Assembly (NCBI GenBank): GCA_017592665.1
Contig: JAGFNW010000020.1
Coordinates: forward strand, 1-64,000
Source: Streptosporangiaceae bacterium NEAU-GS5
Lineage (GTDB): Bacteria; Actinomycetota; Actinomycetes; Streptosporangiales; Streptosporangiaceae
Length of the DNA: 64,000 nt
Direction: 5' to 3'
Part shown: positions 1-7,066 of the stretch, in pieces
How positions within the stretch are numbered: the first letter of the stretch is position 1
Layout: each line of letters begins with the position of its first letter
Position numbers and translations under genes: made by a program
The notes under the pieces: generated by a model
What the model was told of the DNA's origin: nothing
The model's input: only the letters and a program-made list of their open reading frames with translations
Databases searched by the model: none

Positions 1-74
1 CGGACTGCGCGCTGCTTCAACTCCGGCGGGTAGCGGCGTTGAGAGGGATGCGCAGAAGAAGATCGTCCGGCCAT
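1..74 (-). CDS. Partial IS3-type transposase OrfA (N-terminus, off left edge)
   Basis: Reading leftward from an ATG at 74, the first 24 codons contain RRYPPELKQRAV, the N-terminal signature of the helix-turn-helix OrfA subunit of IS3-family transposases (YPxELxxRAV). A purine-rich Shine-Dalgarno (GGAAAGGATGG) lies just upstream. The frame leaves the window, so completeness cannot be judged. The 294 bases between this start and the IS5-type element hold no convincing gene. The family call rests on a short motif only. Confidence 0.55.
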   Translation of the reverse strand, partial: MAGRSSSAHPSQRRYPPELKQRAV

Positions 75-368
75 GGGCTCCATCCTTTCCAACCGCAGGA
101 GCCTCCATCAATGCCGGATGGGTTCAGGGTACGGGCGACGGGGGGTCATGGCTCTCTGCTGACACAAAGCGCACGTGGGGCCGCGCATCTCAGGAAGTGG
201 GCGGTTCCCGGCCAGTTCGAGATCAGACGGACTGCGGGGCCGTTCATCGGACCAAACGACAACGCGACGCCTGCAGCAGCCGTGTCTCAACGCACGCATT
301 CCCCGCTATTGGCGCACATCGGACTGGTCACGAATGCCGCGAACCACACCGAATCATTGTCAGACGCC

Positions 369-1487
369 CTCTAAGTGAGTGTTTGATTCCGTGAGTTCCG
401 TCTGGTCCGTGGTTCATGTGCCTCGCCAGGTTGGGGTGGATTCGCCGGTCAGGCGTCGTGACATGAGATCGATCATCGCGATGTGGATCATGGCTTCGGA
501 ACGGTCGGGCCGGGCTTCGTAGTCGCGGGCCAGGCGGCGGTGGAACATCAGCCAGCCGAAGGTGCGCTCGACGGTCCAGCGGCGTGGCAGTGGGGCGAAG
601 CCGGTGGTCGCCGGGTCGCGGCGGACGATTTCGACGTCGATGCCAAGGGCGGCCGCGGCTTCGACGACCTTGCTGCGGTAGGCGCTGTCGGCCCAGGTCT
701 TGGTGATCGTGGGGTGGGTGGCGGCGACCTGGGTGAGCAGGGGCAGGCCGGCGGCGCTGTCGGAGGTGCTGGCGGCGGTGACCAGGACCGCGAGCAGTAG
801 GCCGAGGGTGTCGGTGATGATGCTGCGTTTGCGGCCGGCGATCTTCTTGCCGGCGTCGTAGCCCTGAGTGGCGGCGGGGACGTTGGTGGAGGTTTTGATG
901 CTCTGGGCGTCGATCACGGCGGCGGTGGGGTCGGGGGTGCGTCCTTCGCTGGTGCGTACTAAGCGGCGGAGCAGGCCGGTGAGCTGGGTGAAGATGCCTT
1001 CGGTCTGCCAGAGGGCGAAGTAGCTGTAGACGGTCTGCCAGGGTGGGTATTCGTGCGGCAGGTAGCGCCAGGGGATGCCGGTGCGGTCGATGTAGATGAT
1101 GGCGTTGAGGATGGCCCGCAGGTCGTGTTCGGGTGGTCGGCCGATGTCCAGGCCGTTTCCTCGGCGTTGGTCGCGCCAGGCGGCGAGTAGGGGTTCGATG
1201 AGTTCCCAGCGGGCGTCGGACAGATCGCTGGGATAGGGGCGCTGTTGGGCCATGTCTACGGCGTATCGCATGTGGCCGCACTTGCCCAGCCCGCTGCGTG
1301 AGATTTCAGATACGCACAGTGACAATGCTGGCGTCCTGGGGTGAGACAGGATTTTCTAGCCCGAGACGGGCAGCCAACTGCCGGCCTCCGACTTGATATC
1401 CATCCAAATCACGCGAAACGATAGTCACGGCTCGCTGGACGAATCATCGCATTTGCCCACGTCAAGGATCCAAACGCCCACTTAGAG
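369..1487 (-). mobile_element. IS5-type insertion sequence with imperfect terminal repeats
   Basis: One DDE transposase gene is bracketed by matching ends: CTCTAAGTG at 369-377 and its complement CACTTAGAG at 1479-1487. Similarity continues inward (GTTTG near 382, CAAAC near 1471, and a shared TCC), giving an imperfect inverted repeat of about 25 bp. The ends sit on TA, so a TA or YTAR target duplication is possible, but the exact terminal base is uncertain. Total length of about 1.1 kb fits a one-ORF IS5-type element. Confidence 0.7.
414..1253 (-). CDS. IS5-family transposase
   Basis: The product of about 279 aa begins MAQQRPYPSDLSDARWELIE, the N-terminal region of IS5/DUF4096-type transposases. 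It is followed by an RNase H-like DDE region: VIDAQSIKTS carries the first Asp, WADSAYRSK the second, and RRWTVERTFGWL the last Glu with the YREK-like motif. The frame is intact and has the usual length, so the element may still be functional. I chose the ATG at 1253; the frame is open upstream to 1325, but that extension is not transposase-like. It transposes the element that contains it. Confidence 0.9.
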   Translation of the reverse strand: MAQQRPYPSDLSDARWELIEPLLAAWRDQRRGNGLDIGRPPEHDLRAILNAIIYIDRTGIPWRYLPHEYPPWQTVYSYFALWQTEGIFTQLTGLLRRLVRTSEGRTPDPTAAVIDAQSIKTSTNVPAATQGYDAGKKIAGRKRSIITDTLGLLLAVLVTAASTSDSAAGLPLLTQVAATHPTITKTWADSAYRSKVVEAAAALGIDVEIVRRDPATTGFAPLPRRWTVERTFGWLMFHRRLARDYEARPDRSEAMIHIAMIDLMSRRLTGESTPTWRGT

Positions 1488-1819
1488 CGAGACTACTTTG
1501 GCATAGTACCACCGGATGGTGAGGGACCCGCGGTCGGGTCGCTGCCGCACGGCAGTGCATCTGCACCGAAATTTCTCAGATGGTCTTTGGGAAAGACTCA
1601 AGCGGAGGTATTGCGGTACTGGACTGTCATCATCAGTTCGCTCATGGCTGCCGCATATGCTCCGTTCATGTAGACGTGTGATCCTCGCAGTCGCATGCGT
1701 CGCGCAGGATCCCGGCTATGGTCTGCTCCGGCTTCGCTGCACTGCGAAAGGGACAAGGGATCGTCCCCAACAGACCGTCCGTCGCCTGTAGAGATTCGTT
1801 AGCATATGAGGTGGTTGCG
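1488..1819. other. Gene-free stretch, AT-richer than surroundings
   Basis: Between the right end of the insertion sequence and the ABM pseudogene I see no reading frame with the strong third-position G/C bias of neighbouring genes. Its base composition is clearly less GC-rich than the rest of the window, consistent with acquired or decayed DNA. Confidence 0.5.
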
Positions 1820-2134
1820 ATGTATGGAAAACTCGTCAAGATCGTTAATAAACCGGGGAGAAGAGATCAACTTCTCGAATTTTTGAGGTGGGATGCAGCC
1901 GTCTCGGCCAAAGAATCCGGCACCCTGCGATTCGATGTCTAGGATATTCCCGATCAGCCTGATGGGATATATCTATACGAGGCGTACGTGGACGCGGAGG
2001 CTTTCGCGATACATCAATCCAACGAGCCATACAAAAGATTCGTCAACGAGATCGAGCCGGAGCTAATTGACGAGCAGGTCGTCCTATTTGATTGGACTAA
2101 TAGTCTGAGTTCCAACACCGACCCGGCTTCGTAG
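1820..2134 (+). pseudogene. Antibiotic biosynthesis monooxygenase (ABM) family, nonsense-disrupted
   Basis: The frame from ATG 1820 encodes MYGKLVKIVNKPGRRDQLLEFL and LRFDV, then a TAG at 1940-1942. It resumes as DIPDQPDGIYLYEAYVD, NEPYKRFVNEIEP and VLFDWTNS, ending at TAG 2132-2134. The two halves together form a typical dimeric alpha/beta-barrel ABM/quinol-monooxygenase domain of about 100 residues. The stop occupies the place where relatives have Trp (TGG), so a single G-to-A change explains it. The gene is markedly less GC-rich than most of the window. It could be a recent pseudogene or a base error. Confidence 0.75.
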
Positions 2135-2275
2135 ACTCATTCGGATCATCCTGAGATTGCTAAACTGAACCTCGGCTTATTCCTGCCTGCCGCTGATCCG
2201 CCCACTGATAGAGCAAACGGCTGCAAGCCTGATGGTTCTCCCGCGCGGCTGTGGGGGTGGGATGATCTGGACTGA

Positions 2276-2434
2276 GGCGGGTGTCGGAGAATCGAACGGT
2301 TTGCAACTCGAGAATGCCTGACCACCCTAACCGCCGACCGTGCGAGCAATTTCTACTCGGTGGCGTTTTCCCCCGATGGCACCCTCCTGGCTGGAGGCAA
2401 CACCGATGGGAAAGTACTGGTGTGGAAGATCTGA
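2276..2434 (+). pseudogene. Orphan C-terminal WD40 repeat fragment
   Basis: In this frame, after a TGA at 2273, 52 codons read through TRECLTTLTADR, FYSVAFSPDGTLLAGG and TDGKVLVWKI, ending in a stop. That is nearly one full WD40 blade with the SVAFSPDG and VLVW signatures, and it ends as the last blade of a beta-propeller protein would. No start or further blades lie upstream, so this is probably the 3' remnant of a large WD40 protein (often fused to kinases or STAND ATPases in actinomycetes). Confidence 0.65.
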
Positions 2435-2506
2435 TGAACGCTTCTTCGCCTGCGATACTCAAGCGGGCATTCATGTCTAGCCGTTACCTCGCCGTAGAGG
2501 CGCACG

Positions 2507-2656
2507 TCAGCCAGAGACGGAGTAACGGCCTGCCAGGATCTGCATCGCGGCCGCCCCGGCCAGGGCGTGGTCCATCTCCAACCGGAACAGCTCGACCCCG
2601 CTGGCCCGGTCGATTCCGGCGGCCCGTTCCTCTGCGGTTAAGGCGTCCTCCGTCAT
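2507..2656 (-). CDS. Small hypothetical protein, translationally coupled
   Basis: A 49-codon frame starts at ATG 2656 and overlaps the stop of the upstream membrane-protein gene by four bases (ATGA). Its codons are strongly G/C-ending and the product (MTEDALTAEERAAGIDR, then an amphipathic segment with LFRLEMDHALAGAAAMQIL) looks like an ordered small helical protein. I do not recognise a family. The overlap and codon bias argue for a real two-gene operon. It could also be the N-terminus of a truncated larger gene. Confidence 0.5.
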   Translation of the reverse strand: MTEDALTAEERAAGIDRASGVELFRLEMDHALAGAAAMQILAGRYSVSG

Positions 2657-3099
2657 TTCGCTATATATTCGTATAGTTTAGGCCACCACGCCGGATACCG
2701 ATGGATCAATGCACTCAGTGCCGGACTACTTTCAATCATGTGATCAGCGTATGCATGCCAGCCTTCATAAGGAGTCACTTCTGGGCGCATATCCACTGCC
2801 ATAATTCCAAAATCAAGTGCATCCCCCAGTGCTTCGGATAATGCGTCGATTCGATTCCGTTTCCTGCCAGACCTCGGAGGGATGCGACCTTCATAGAAGT
2901 ATGGGCGAAGCTCAGGGTATTGAACAAGGATTCCCAAGAACCGATGAAGTAGATCGGATGCCTCCTTCATTACGAGGGCATTTCCGACGGAGTTGTTGAT
3001 ACGCGTCTGCTTTGCGAGCTGCATGGTCTGGCGGCCCAGAAATACAAGGGATAATGCAACGGCAGCAGCCCCCACTATTGCCGTGATCTCAATAACCAT
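2653..3099 (-). CDS. Hypothetical membrane-anchored protein
   Basis: The 148-aa product starts at ATG 3099, chosen for the GGGAGG Shine-Dalgarno just upstream. The first 20 or so residues (VIEITAIVGAAAVALSLVFLG) form one hydrophobic helix, followed by RQTMQLAKQTRINNSV and a soluble helical domain with YPELRPYFYEGR and HRYPAWWPKLYEY. The layout resembles actinobacterial one-TM proteins of unknown function (DUF6082-like), but that is only an impression. The stop overlaps the start of the small gene at 2656. GC is lower than in the core genes. Confidence 0.65.
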   Translation of the reverse strand: MVIEITAIVGAAAVALSLVFLGRQTMQLAKQTRINNSVGNALVMKEASDLLHRFLGILVQYPELRPYFYEGRIPPRSGRKRNRIDALSEALGDALDFGIMAVDMRPEVTPYEGWHAYADHMIESSPALSALIHRYPAWWPKLYEYIAK

Positions 3100-3199
3100 A
3101 ACCGCCTCCCAGATGTCAACCGATCGCCTGCGATACAACAGCTCATCGAGGTGCCCCGCCCTTGATGAGAATGCTGACCTTCAGGCGGACGAGGGCGTT

Positions 3200-3658
3200 C
3201 TACATACGGGCCCACCCGAAGGCTGGCCAGCCGTGACTCAGCCTCGATGACTCAGCCCTCGGTCGGCCTGGCTGAGCAGTTCCGGCGTGCGGAACTTTCG
3301 GGCTGATCATCCTGTTCATATTCTGCGGTGGTGTGATGGTCCGTCCGCCCGAGGCGCTCGGGTGGGCGGCCGCGGGTCTGGAGCGGCAGGCCCAGATCAC
3401 CACTGCGCTGATCGCGGTCGCGCCGACCAGCGCCACGGCGACGACGTCAGCGATGTTGACTGCGGCCCCGGGCGTCCACGCCCGCCCTACCGCCCCCACC
3501 GCCGTGCCCACGGCCACGATGGCCAGCACGGTGAGGGGGATCCGCCAGCCCGCCTTGCGTCTGTTCACGCCGTTATCGTCATTGCCAGCAACGCTGTCCG
3601 GTAGCGGTTGCATGCGAATCGTGACCAGCTGGCCTTCGTCACACAGCCTCGACTTCAC
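3200..3658 (-). CDS. Hypothetical two-helix membrane protein
   Basis: The frame encodes about 150 aa with two clear membrane segments, IPLTVLAIVAVGTAVGAVG and VVAVALVGATAISAVVIWA, followed by a basic, low-complexity cytoplasmic tail. No domain is recognised. The start is uncertain: ATG 3658 gives the longest form and ATG 3613 is an internal option, and neither has a strong Shine-Dalgarno. It may belong to the same accessory block as the preceding membrane protein. Confidence 0.45.
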   Translation of the reverse strand: MKSRLCDEGQLVTIRMQPLPDSVAGNDDNGVNRRKAGWRIPLTVLAIVAVGTAVGAVGRAWTPGAAVNIADVVAVALVGATAISAVVIWACRSRPAAAHPSASGGRTITPPQNMNRMISPKVPHAGTAQPGRPRAESSRLSHGWPAFGWARM

Positions 3659-3868
3659 CTATGACGTGGATCGTCAACGCAGACGAGGGATGTTTCATTG
3701 AGGATGAGGGTGCTTCAGATGCGTACGGAGAAGGGGGAAGAGACCGCAGGCGCTGGTCCAGGTGTACTCGATCTACCTAGGCGCACCAAGGGAGCTCACG
3801 AACCTATCGGCTGTTGCTCACCCTTGAAGGTTGAGCCCCTGGCCGGACGTCAGCTCCACCTGTCCAGG

Positions 3869-4093
3869 TCAGGCGCGCTCGATGGCGGCGAGGTAGACGT
3901 CGAGGTCACTCTCAACGAAGACCAGCACATACTCGCCGGCCTGCAAGGTCCAGCGGCCGTCCTGGCCTGATTCGGCATCGTCGGAGATGCCCTCGATCAT
4001 CTGCCGGTCCAGGGCGGATCCGGCCAATTGCAGGTGTGGGACTTCGACATCGTGTGGCGGGCTGCATCCGCACTGCGTTTCCTGGCCCGGCAC
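3869..4093 (-). CDS. Small coding remnant, unknown
   Basis: The frame has G/C-ending codons and an ordered-looking C-terminus (GRWTLQAGEYVLVFVESDLDVYLAAIERA), suggesting genuine coding or recently coding sequence. The N-terminal third overlaps the opposite-strand frame that starts near 4034, so one of the two has probably lost its original 5' end. Function is unknown. Confidence 0.3.
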   Translation of the reverse strand: MPGQETQCGCSPPHDVEVPHLQLAGSALDRQMIEGISDDAESGQDGRWTLQAGEYVLVFVESDLDVYLAAIERA

Positions 4094-4528
4094 GCCCGCG
4101 ACCGGACAGGCGCCTCGGGTGTCGCCTCAACTGTGGTGTCCCTCAGCGCCGACTCGGCCTGGCACGAGGCGATCCGGATGTTGCGTCCTAACGTGCCGCA
4201 TGCCCTGCACGATGCGCGTGTGGCGATCCTGACCGCGGGTAGCCTCGGCACAGCTAGCCGCCTCCACGGTGCCGAGCCTCAGTCGTACGCTATGGGCCGC
4301 AGCGACTTCCTGCCCGACGACCTCGCCGACGGCGGCTGGGAGCTCGCCATGGCCACTGAGCGGCTCGTCAGCAGCCTGTTCCTGGCCTACAACGCCGTCG
4401 GCGTCGAGCAGATCAGCCGAGAGGGCGTCCTGCAACTGGCGGCGTGGTCCTCGGCACAGGAGTCGGCGCGTCGATGGGCCACCGGGACGGGCACTCCCAC
4501 GTATACGTCGGACAGCGCCCGGCTGTGA
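4034..4528 (+). CDS. Hypothetical protein or 3' fragment
   Basis: From GTG 4034 (TTG 4028 also possible) there are about 164 codons with strong third-position G/C preference and a natural composition (IVWRAASALRFLARHARDR, WHEAIRMLRPNVPHALHDARVAI, ATERLVSSLFLAYNAVGVEQI). It is all-helical and not recognised. No Shine-Dalgarno or good start is visible, and the 5' end overlaps coding-like sequence on the other strand, so I favour a 5'-truncated gene. The 294 bases downstream (4529-4822) show nothing further. Confidence 0.4.
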   Translation: MWDFDIVWRAASALRFLARHARDRTGASGVASTVVSLSADSAWHEAIRMLRPNVPHALHDARVAILTAGSLGTASRLHGAEPQSYAMGRSDFLPDDLADGGWELAMATERLVSSLFLAYNAVGVEQISREGVLQLAAWSSAQESARRWATGTGTPTYTSDSARL

Positions 4529-4822
4529 TCACCTTGGACGAGGAGGCATGAGGACGCAGCGCCGCTCGCGCCCGCGTATCCGACGGCAAAGTATTTAGTC
4601 CTGACGCGGCGGGTCGACGCGGGCACCTGGTCTTTGATAGCAACCTAGGCAGCAGAGTTGTTACACGAGGGCCCGGCTCGCACGCGATGCACACCGGTCT
4701 CCGCCTGACCGCGCGGTCCGGGAGAGTTTCGGTTCGAACATGGCGGGATTGGTCGGGCGCCATCGTCCGGTCGTGGCTGTCGTCCGGTGTCCGCGCTGGT
4801 GGGGGAGCGCGGTAAAGAAGCC

Positions 4823-5851
4823 TTATGTCAATTCCCCTGGACCCGGATCCGGGACCGGAGCCGACCCGTCCCCGGTCGGCTCGTCTGTCTGGTCCGGCGC
4901 CGGACCGTCCTGTCCTGGGCCGTTCTGCTCCGCCTCGTCCGTCTGGTCGGTCTGGTCGTGCGCCGGGCCGGCCGCCAGGCGCAGCGTCTGCCACCCATGC
5001 ACGCCCGTCTCCACCCGCCAGGCGGGCGGCCACACCCGCCGCGCACCGGCCGCCGCAGGCGCCACCCGCACACCCTCCAGCACCGCCCACTCCAGCCCGG
5101 CCACCTCGCCGAACCCGACGTCGCCGGTGAGGGTCGCCCCGTTGAAATAGGGGCCGCCCGAGAAGGTCGCCTCGTCGAACCAGGCGGCGCCGGAAAAAGT
5201 CGCCCCGTCGAACCAGGCGGCGCCGGAAAAAGTCGCCCCGGCGAAGTTGGCGCCGACGGAGAAGGTCGCCCCGGCGAACCCGGCGTTGCCGGAGAAGGTC
5301 GCCCCGGCGAAGTTGGCGGCGCCGATGCGGCAGCGGTTGAGGTCGATGTCGATGAGGACGGCCCCGGCGAGGTCGAGGTGGGTGTTCTTCCAGTGGCGGG
5401 GGTTGCGGTCACGACGGCGGGTCGGCCACCAGCGGCGTGGGGTCGGGGACCTGTCGTAGCACAGATGGGCGGTGAGGATGCGTTGCGCGGTCAGGCGGAC
5501 CTGGCGTTCCTCCTGCGGATCACGCTCAGCGCTCGGGCCCGGGCGGGTCGCGCCGGGCATGCGGGCGGCGCGCTGCGCGGCGCGGATCTTCTCCCGTCGA
5601 TCCTCGCGCGGCGGCGTGTAAGGCATGCGCAGGTAGGAGCAGATCACGTCCACAATCGTCTGGCGCAGCGCCGGGGTGTCCTGGGCCAGCCGTTCCAGGG
5701 CGTACAGGCCGCCGAGACGGACCGGAGCCTGGGAGTTGCCGAGCTGCTCGACCGCCTTGGTGTACAACTCGGTGACCCGGCGTTCGGTGGCGTCATGCGT
5801 GGTATGCGCGGTGGCCAGCTCCTGATGCCGCTGTCGGCGGACCGCGAGCAT
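4823..5851 (-). CDS. Pentapeptide-repeat protein, main part
   Basis: The product of about 342 aa has an N-terminal helical part (RRVTELYTKAVEQLGN, VRLGGLYALERLAQ, QTIVDVICSYLRMPY). This is followed by a run of A(D/N)F-type pentapeptide repeats (ANFAGATFSG, AWFDGATFSG, AWFDEATFSG, PYFNGATLTG), which fold as a right-handed quadrilateral beta-helix. The tail is acidic, Asp/Gln/Pro-rich and probably disordered. Relatives are membrane-anchored with two TM helices at the N-terminus. Here those lie in the adjacent frame upstream (5851-6138), overlapping as TGATG. Function in this family is unknown. Confidence 0.8.
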   Translation of the reverse strand: MLAVRRQRHQELATAHTTHDATERRVTELYTKAVEQLGNSQAPVRLGGLYALERLAQDTPALRQTIVDVICSYLRMPYTPPREDRREKIRAAQRAARMPGATRPGPSAERDPQEERQVRLTAQRILTAHLCYDRSPTPRRWWPTRRRDRNPRHWKNTHLDLAGAVLIDIDLNRCRIGAANFAGATFSGNAGFAGATFSVGANFAGATFSGAAWFDGATFSGAAWFDEATFSGGPYFNGATLTGDVGFGEVAGLEWAVLEGVRVAPAAAGARRVWPPAWRVETGVHGWQTLRLAAGPAHDQTDQTDEAEQNGPGQDGPAPDQTDEPTGDGSAPVPDPGPGELT

Positions 5852-6138
5852 CAGCGTGATCGCCGCGCCGAACCCGCCGCAGCCGCCAACGCGGTGCGGG
5901 CAGCCTCAGTCCGGGCGGCGACCTGCTGAGGGATGGGCAGCTTGTCCAGATCCTGCAGCAGCCACTCGATGGTGGCCCATGCGGCCGCGCCGATCAGCAG
6001 GGCGGCCGGGAGCGCCCACCACCAGATCGAGCGTGGGGGCCGCAGCTCGGGCGGGCGGCCCGACGGCTTCGGGGAGCGAGGGAGAAGGCCCATAACCCCC
6101 ATTGCACCCCGCCCCATCACACCTGCCGAGGCGAACAC
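5851..6138 (-). CDS. Membrane-anchor part of the pentapeptide-repeat protein (frameshifted)
   Basis: This 95-aa frame has a proline-rich start and one TM helix (IWWWALPAALLIGAAAWATIEWLL), then LPIPQQVAARTEAARTALAAAAG, and stops at 5851. In the next frame the same DNA reads GFGAAITLMLAVRRQRHQELA, which is the expected second membrane helix running directly into the downstream gene. A one-base slip in the GCGGCGGG run near 5880 would join the two parts into one typical protein. Read as written, the stop and the next ATG overlap (TGATG), which could allow coupled translation. Confidence 0.6.
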   Translation of the reverse strand: MFASAGVMGRGAMGVMGLLPRSPKPSGRPPELRPPRSIWWWALPAALLIGAAAWATIEWLLQDLDKLPIPQQVAARTEAARTALAAAAGSARRSR

Positions 6139-6414
6139 CCAAACCGAGATCAGGCATGAAATGGCGGCTGGTGACAGCCGCTAGCAGCTCACCAAGTCGC
6201 GCTGCCTGGACGGCGGGAGCCGGGAGCGAGGAGGGGCCGTACGCCTCTCGCGCCGGGGCAAAGAGGCACCGCGGAGCCGACGAGCGTAGCTAGTGCGGTG
6301 TCCACATAGGTTCGCCGGGTCGCTGATGCGCCGTTCTTCGAAACAGTTTGAATCCGCGGTCGATGACGTGCGATGCCACCAGAGCGCAGGTGTACAGGCC
6401 GCTCACGGAGCCCG

Positions 6415-6700
6415 TCAGCCGCAAAGGTACGGCCAGCGCCGCCCGCTGCGCACGACCCGGCCGAGGATGACGGACTCGCCGTAGTCATCGATGGTGACGG
6501 CGTAGCCGCCGCCGGGCAGGGCGGGCGGGCTGATCGCCGCGGCGGCGATCTGGGCTTCGGGGTACGGGCTGAGCGGCCGTTCGCCGGTGGGACGGCGGGG
6601 TACGCGCCTCGGGCCCGAGCTCGGGCAGCGGGGCCAGCGCATAGAGGACGGCCAGGAGGGCGGTGACGGCCTGGACCCGGTTGGTGCTGGCCGCCCTAGG
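6415..6700 (-). pseudogene. Possible decayed small gene
   Basis: The last 45 or so codons before the stop at 6415 read AAAAISPPALPGGGYAVTIDD then YGESVILGRVVRSGRRWPYLCG, which looks like real protein. Upstream the frame degenerates, while the neighbouring frame gives VTALLAVLYALAPLPELGPE. A frameshifted short gene is the simplest reading. Family unknown. The rest of 6139-7031 shows no other supportable gene. Confidence 0.25.
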
Positions 6701-7031
6701 GCAGGGGGCCAGCCACGGTGCAGGGCACCAGCCAGCTGCGATGGCGCGGGTGGTGCTGCAGCCATCCTACACAGCGGCCGCGGACGATGACGTCCTCGCG
6801 ACCGGGGCACTCAACACCCAGGACGCTGCGCCATACGTAGCGACGCTACTGACACATCGCGGCAATCGCCACTGACACCAAGTGGCGAACCCCAGGACAG
6901 TTTCGCGGCAGATCTCATCTCACTCAGTCGGGCGGTGGCATCGCCAGGGCGCGATAACTTGCGGGAATTAGACGTCTCACAAGCTATCCCGGCACGCGCA
7001 ACACGCAAGAGATCTGGTTTTCTGAATTCTT

Positions 7032-7066
7032 ATTTCTAGAAATTAAAAATCTGTATGCTGTGACCT
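7032..7066 (+). promoter_or_regulatory. Promoter with 12-bp palindrome, probable leaderless start
   Basis: An AT-rich patch contains the perfect palindrome ATTTCTAGAAAT (7032-7043) and the -10-like hexamer TATGCT (7054-7059), which is 7 bases before the GTG at 7067. That spacing puts transcription initiation at or next to the start codon, as in actinobacterial leaderless mRNAs. The palindrome sits where a repressor would occlude the promoter. Confidence 0.5.

Noticed and set aside
328-1281. 317-codon minus-strand frame over the transposase
   Set aside because: Arg/Pro/His-rich shadow in another frame of the transposase gene.
1516-1791. 91-codon plus-strand frame
   Set aside because: Random-looking composition, rare codons and no start signal.
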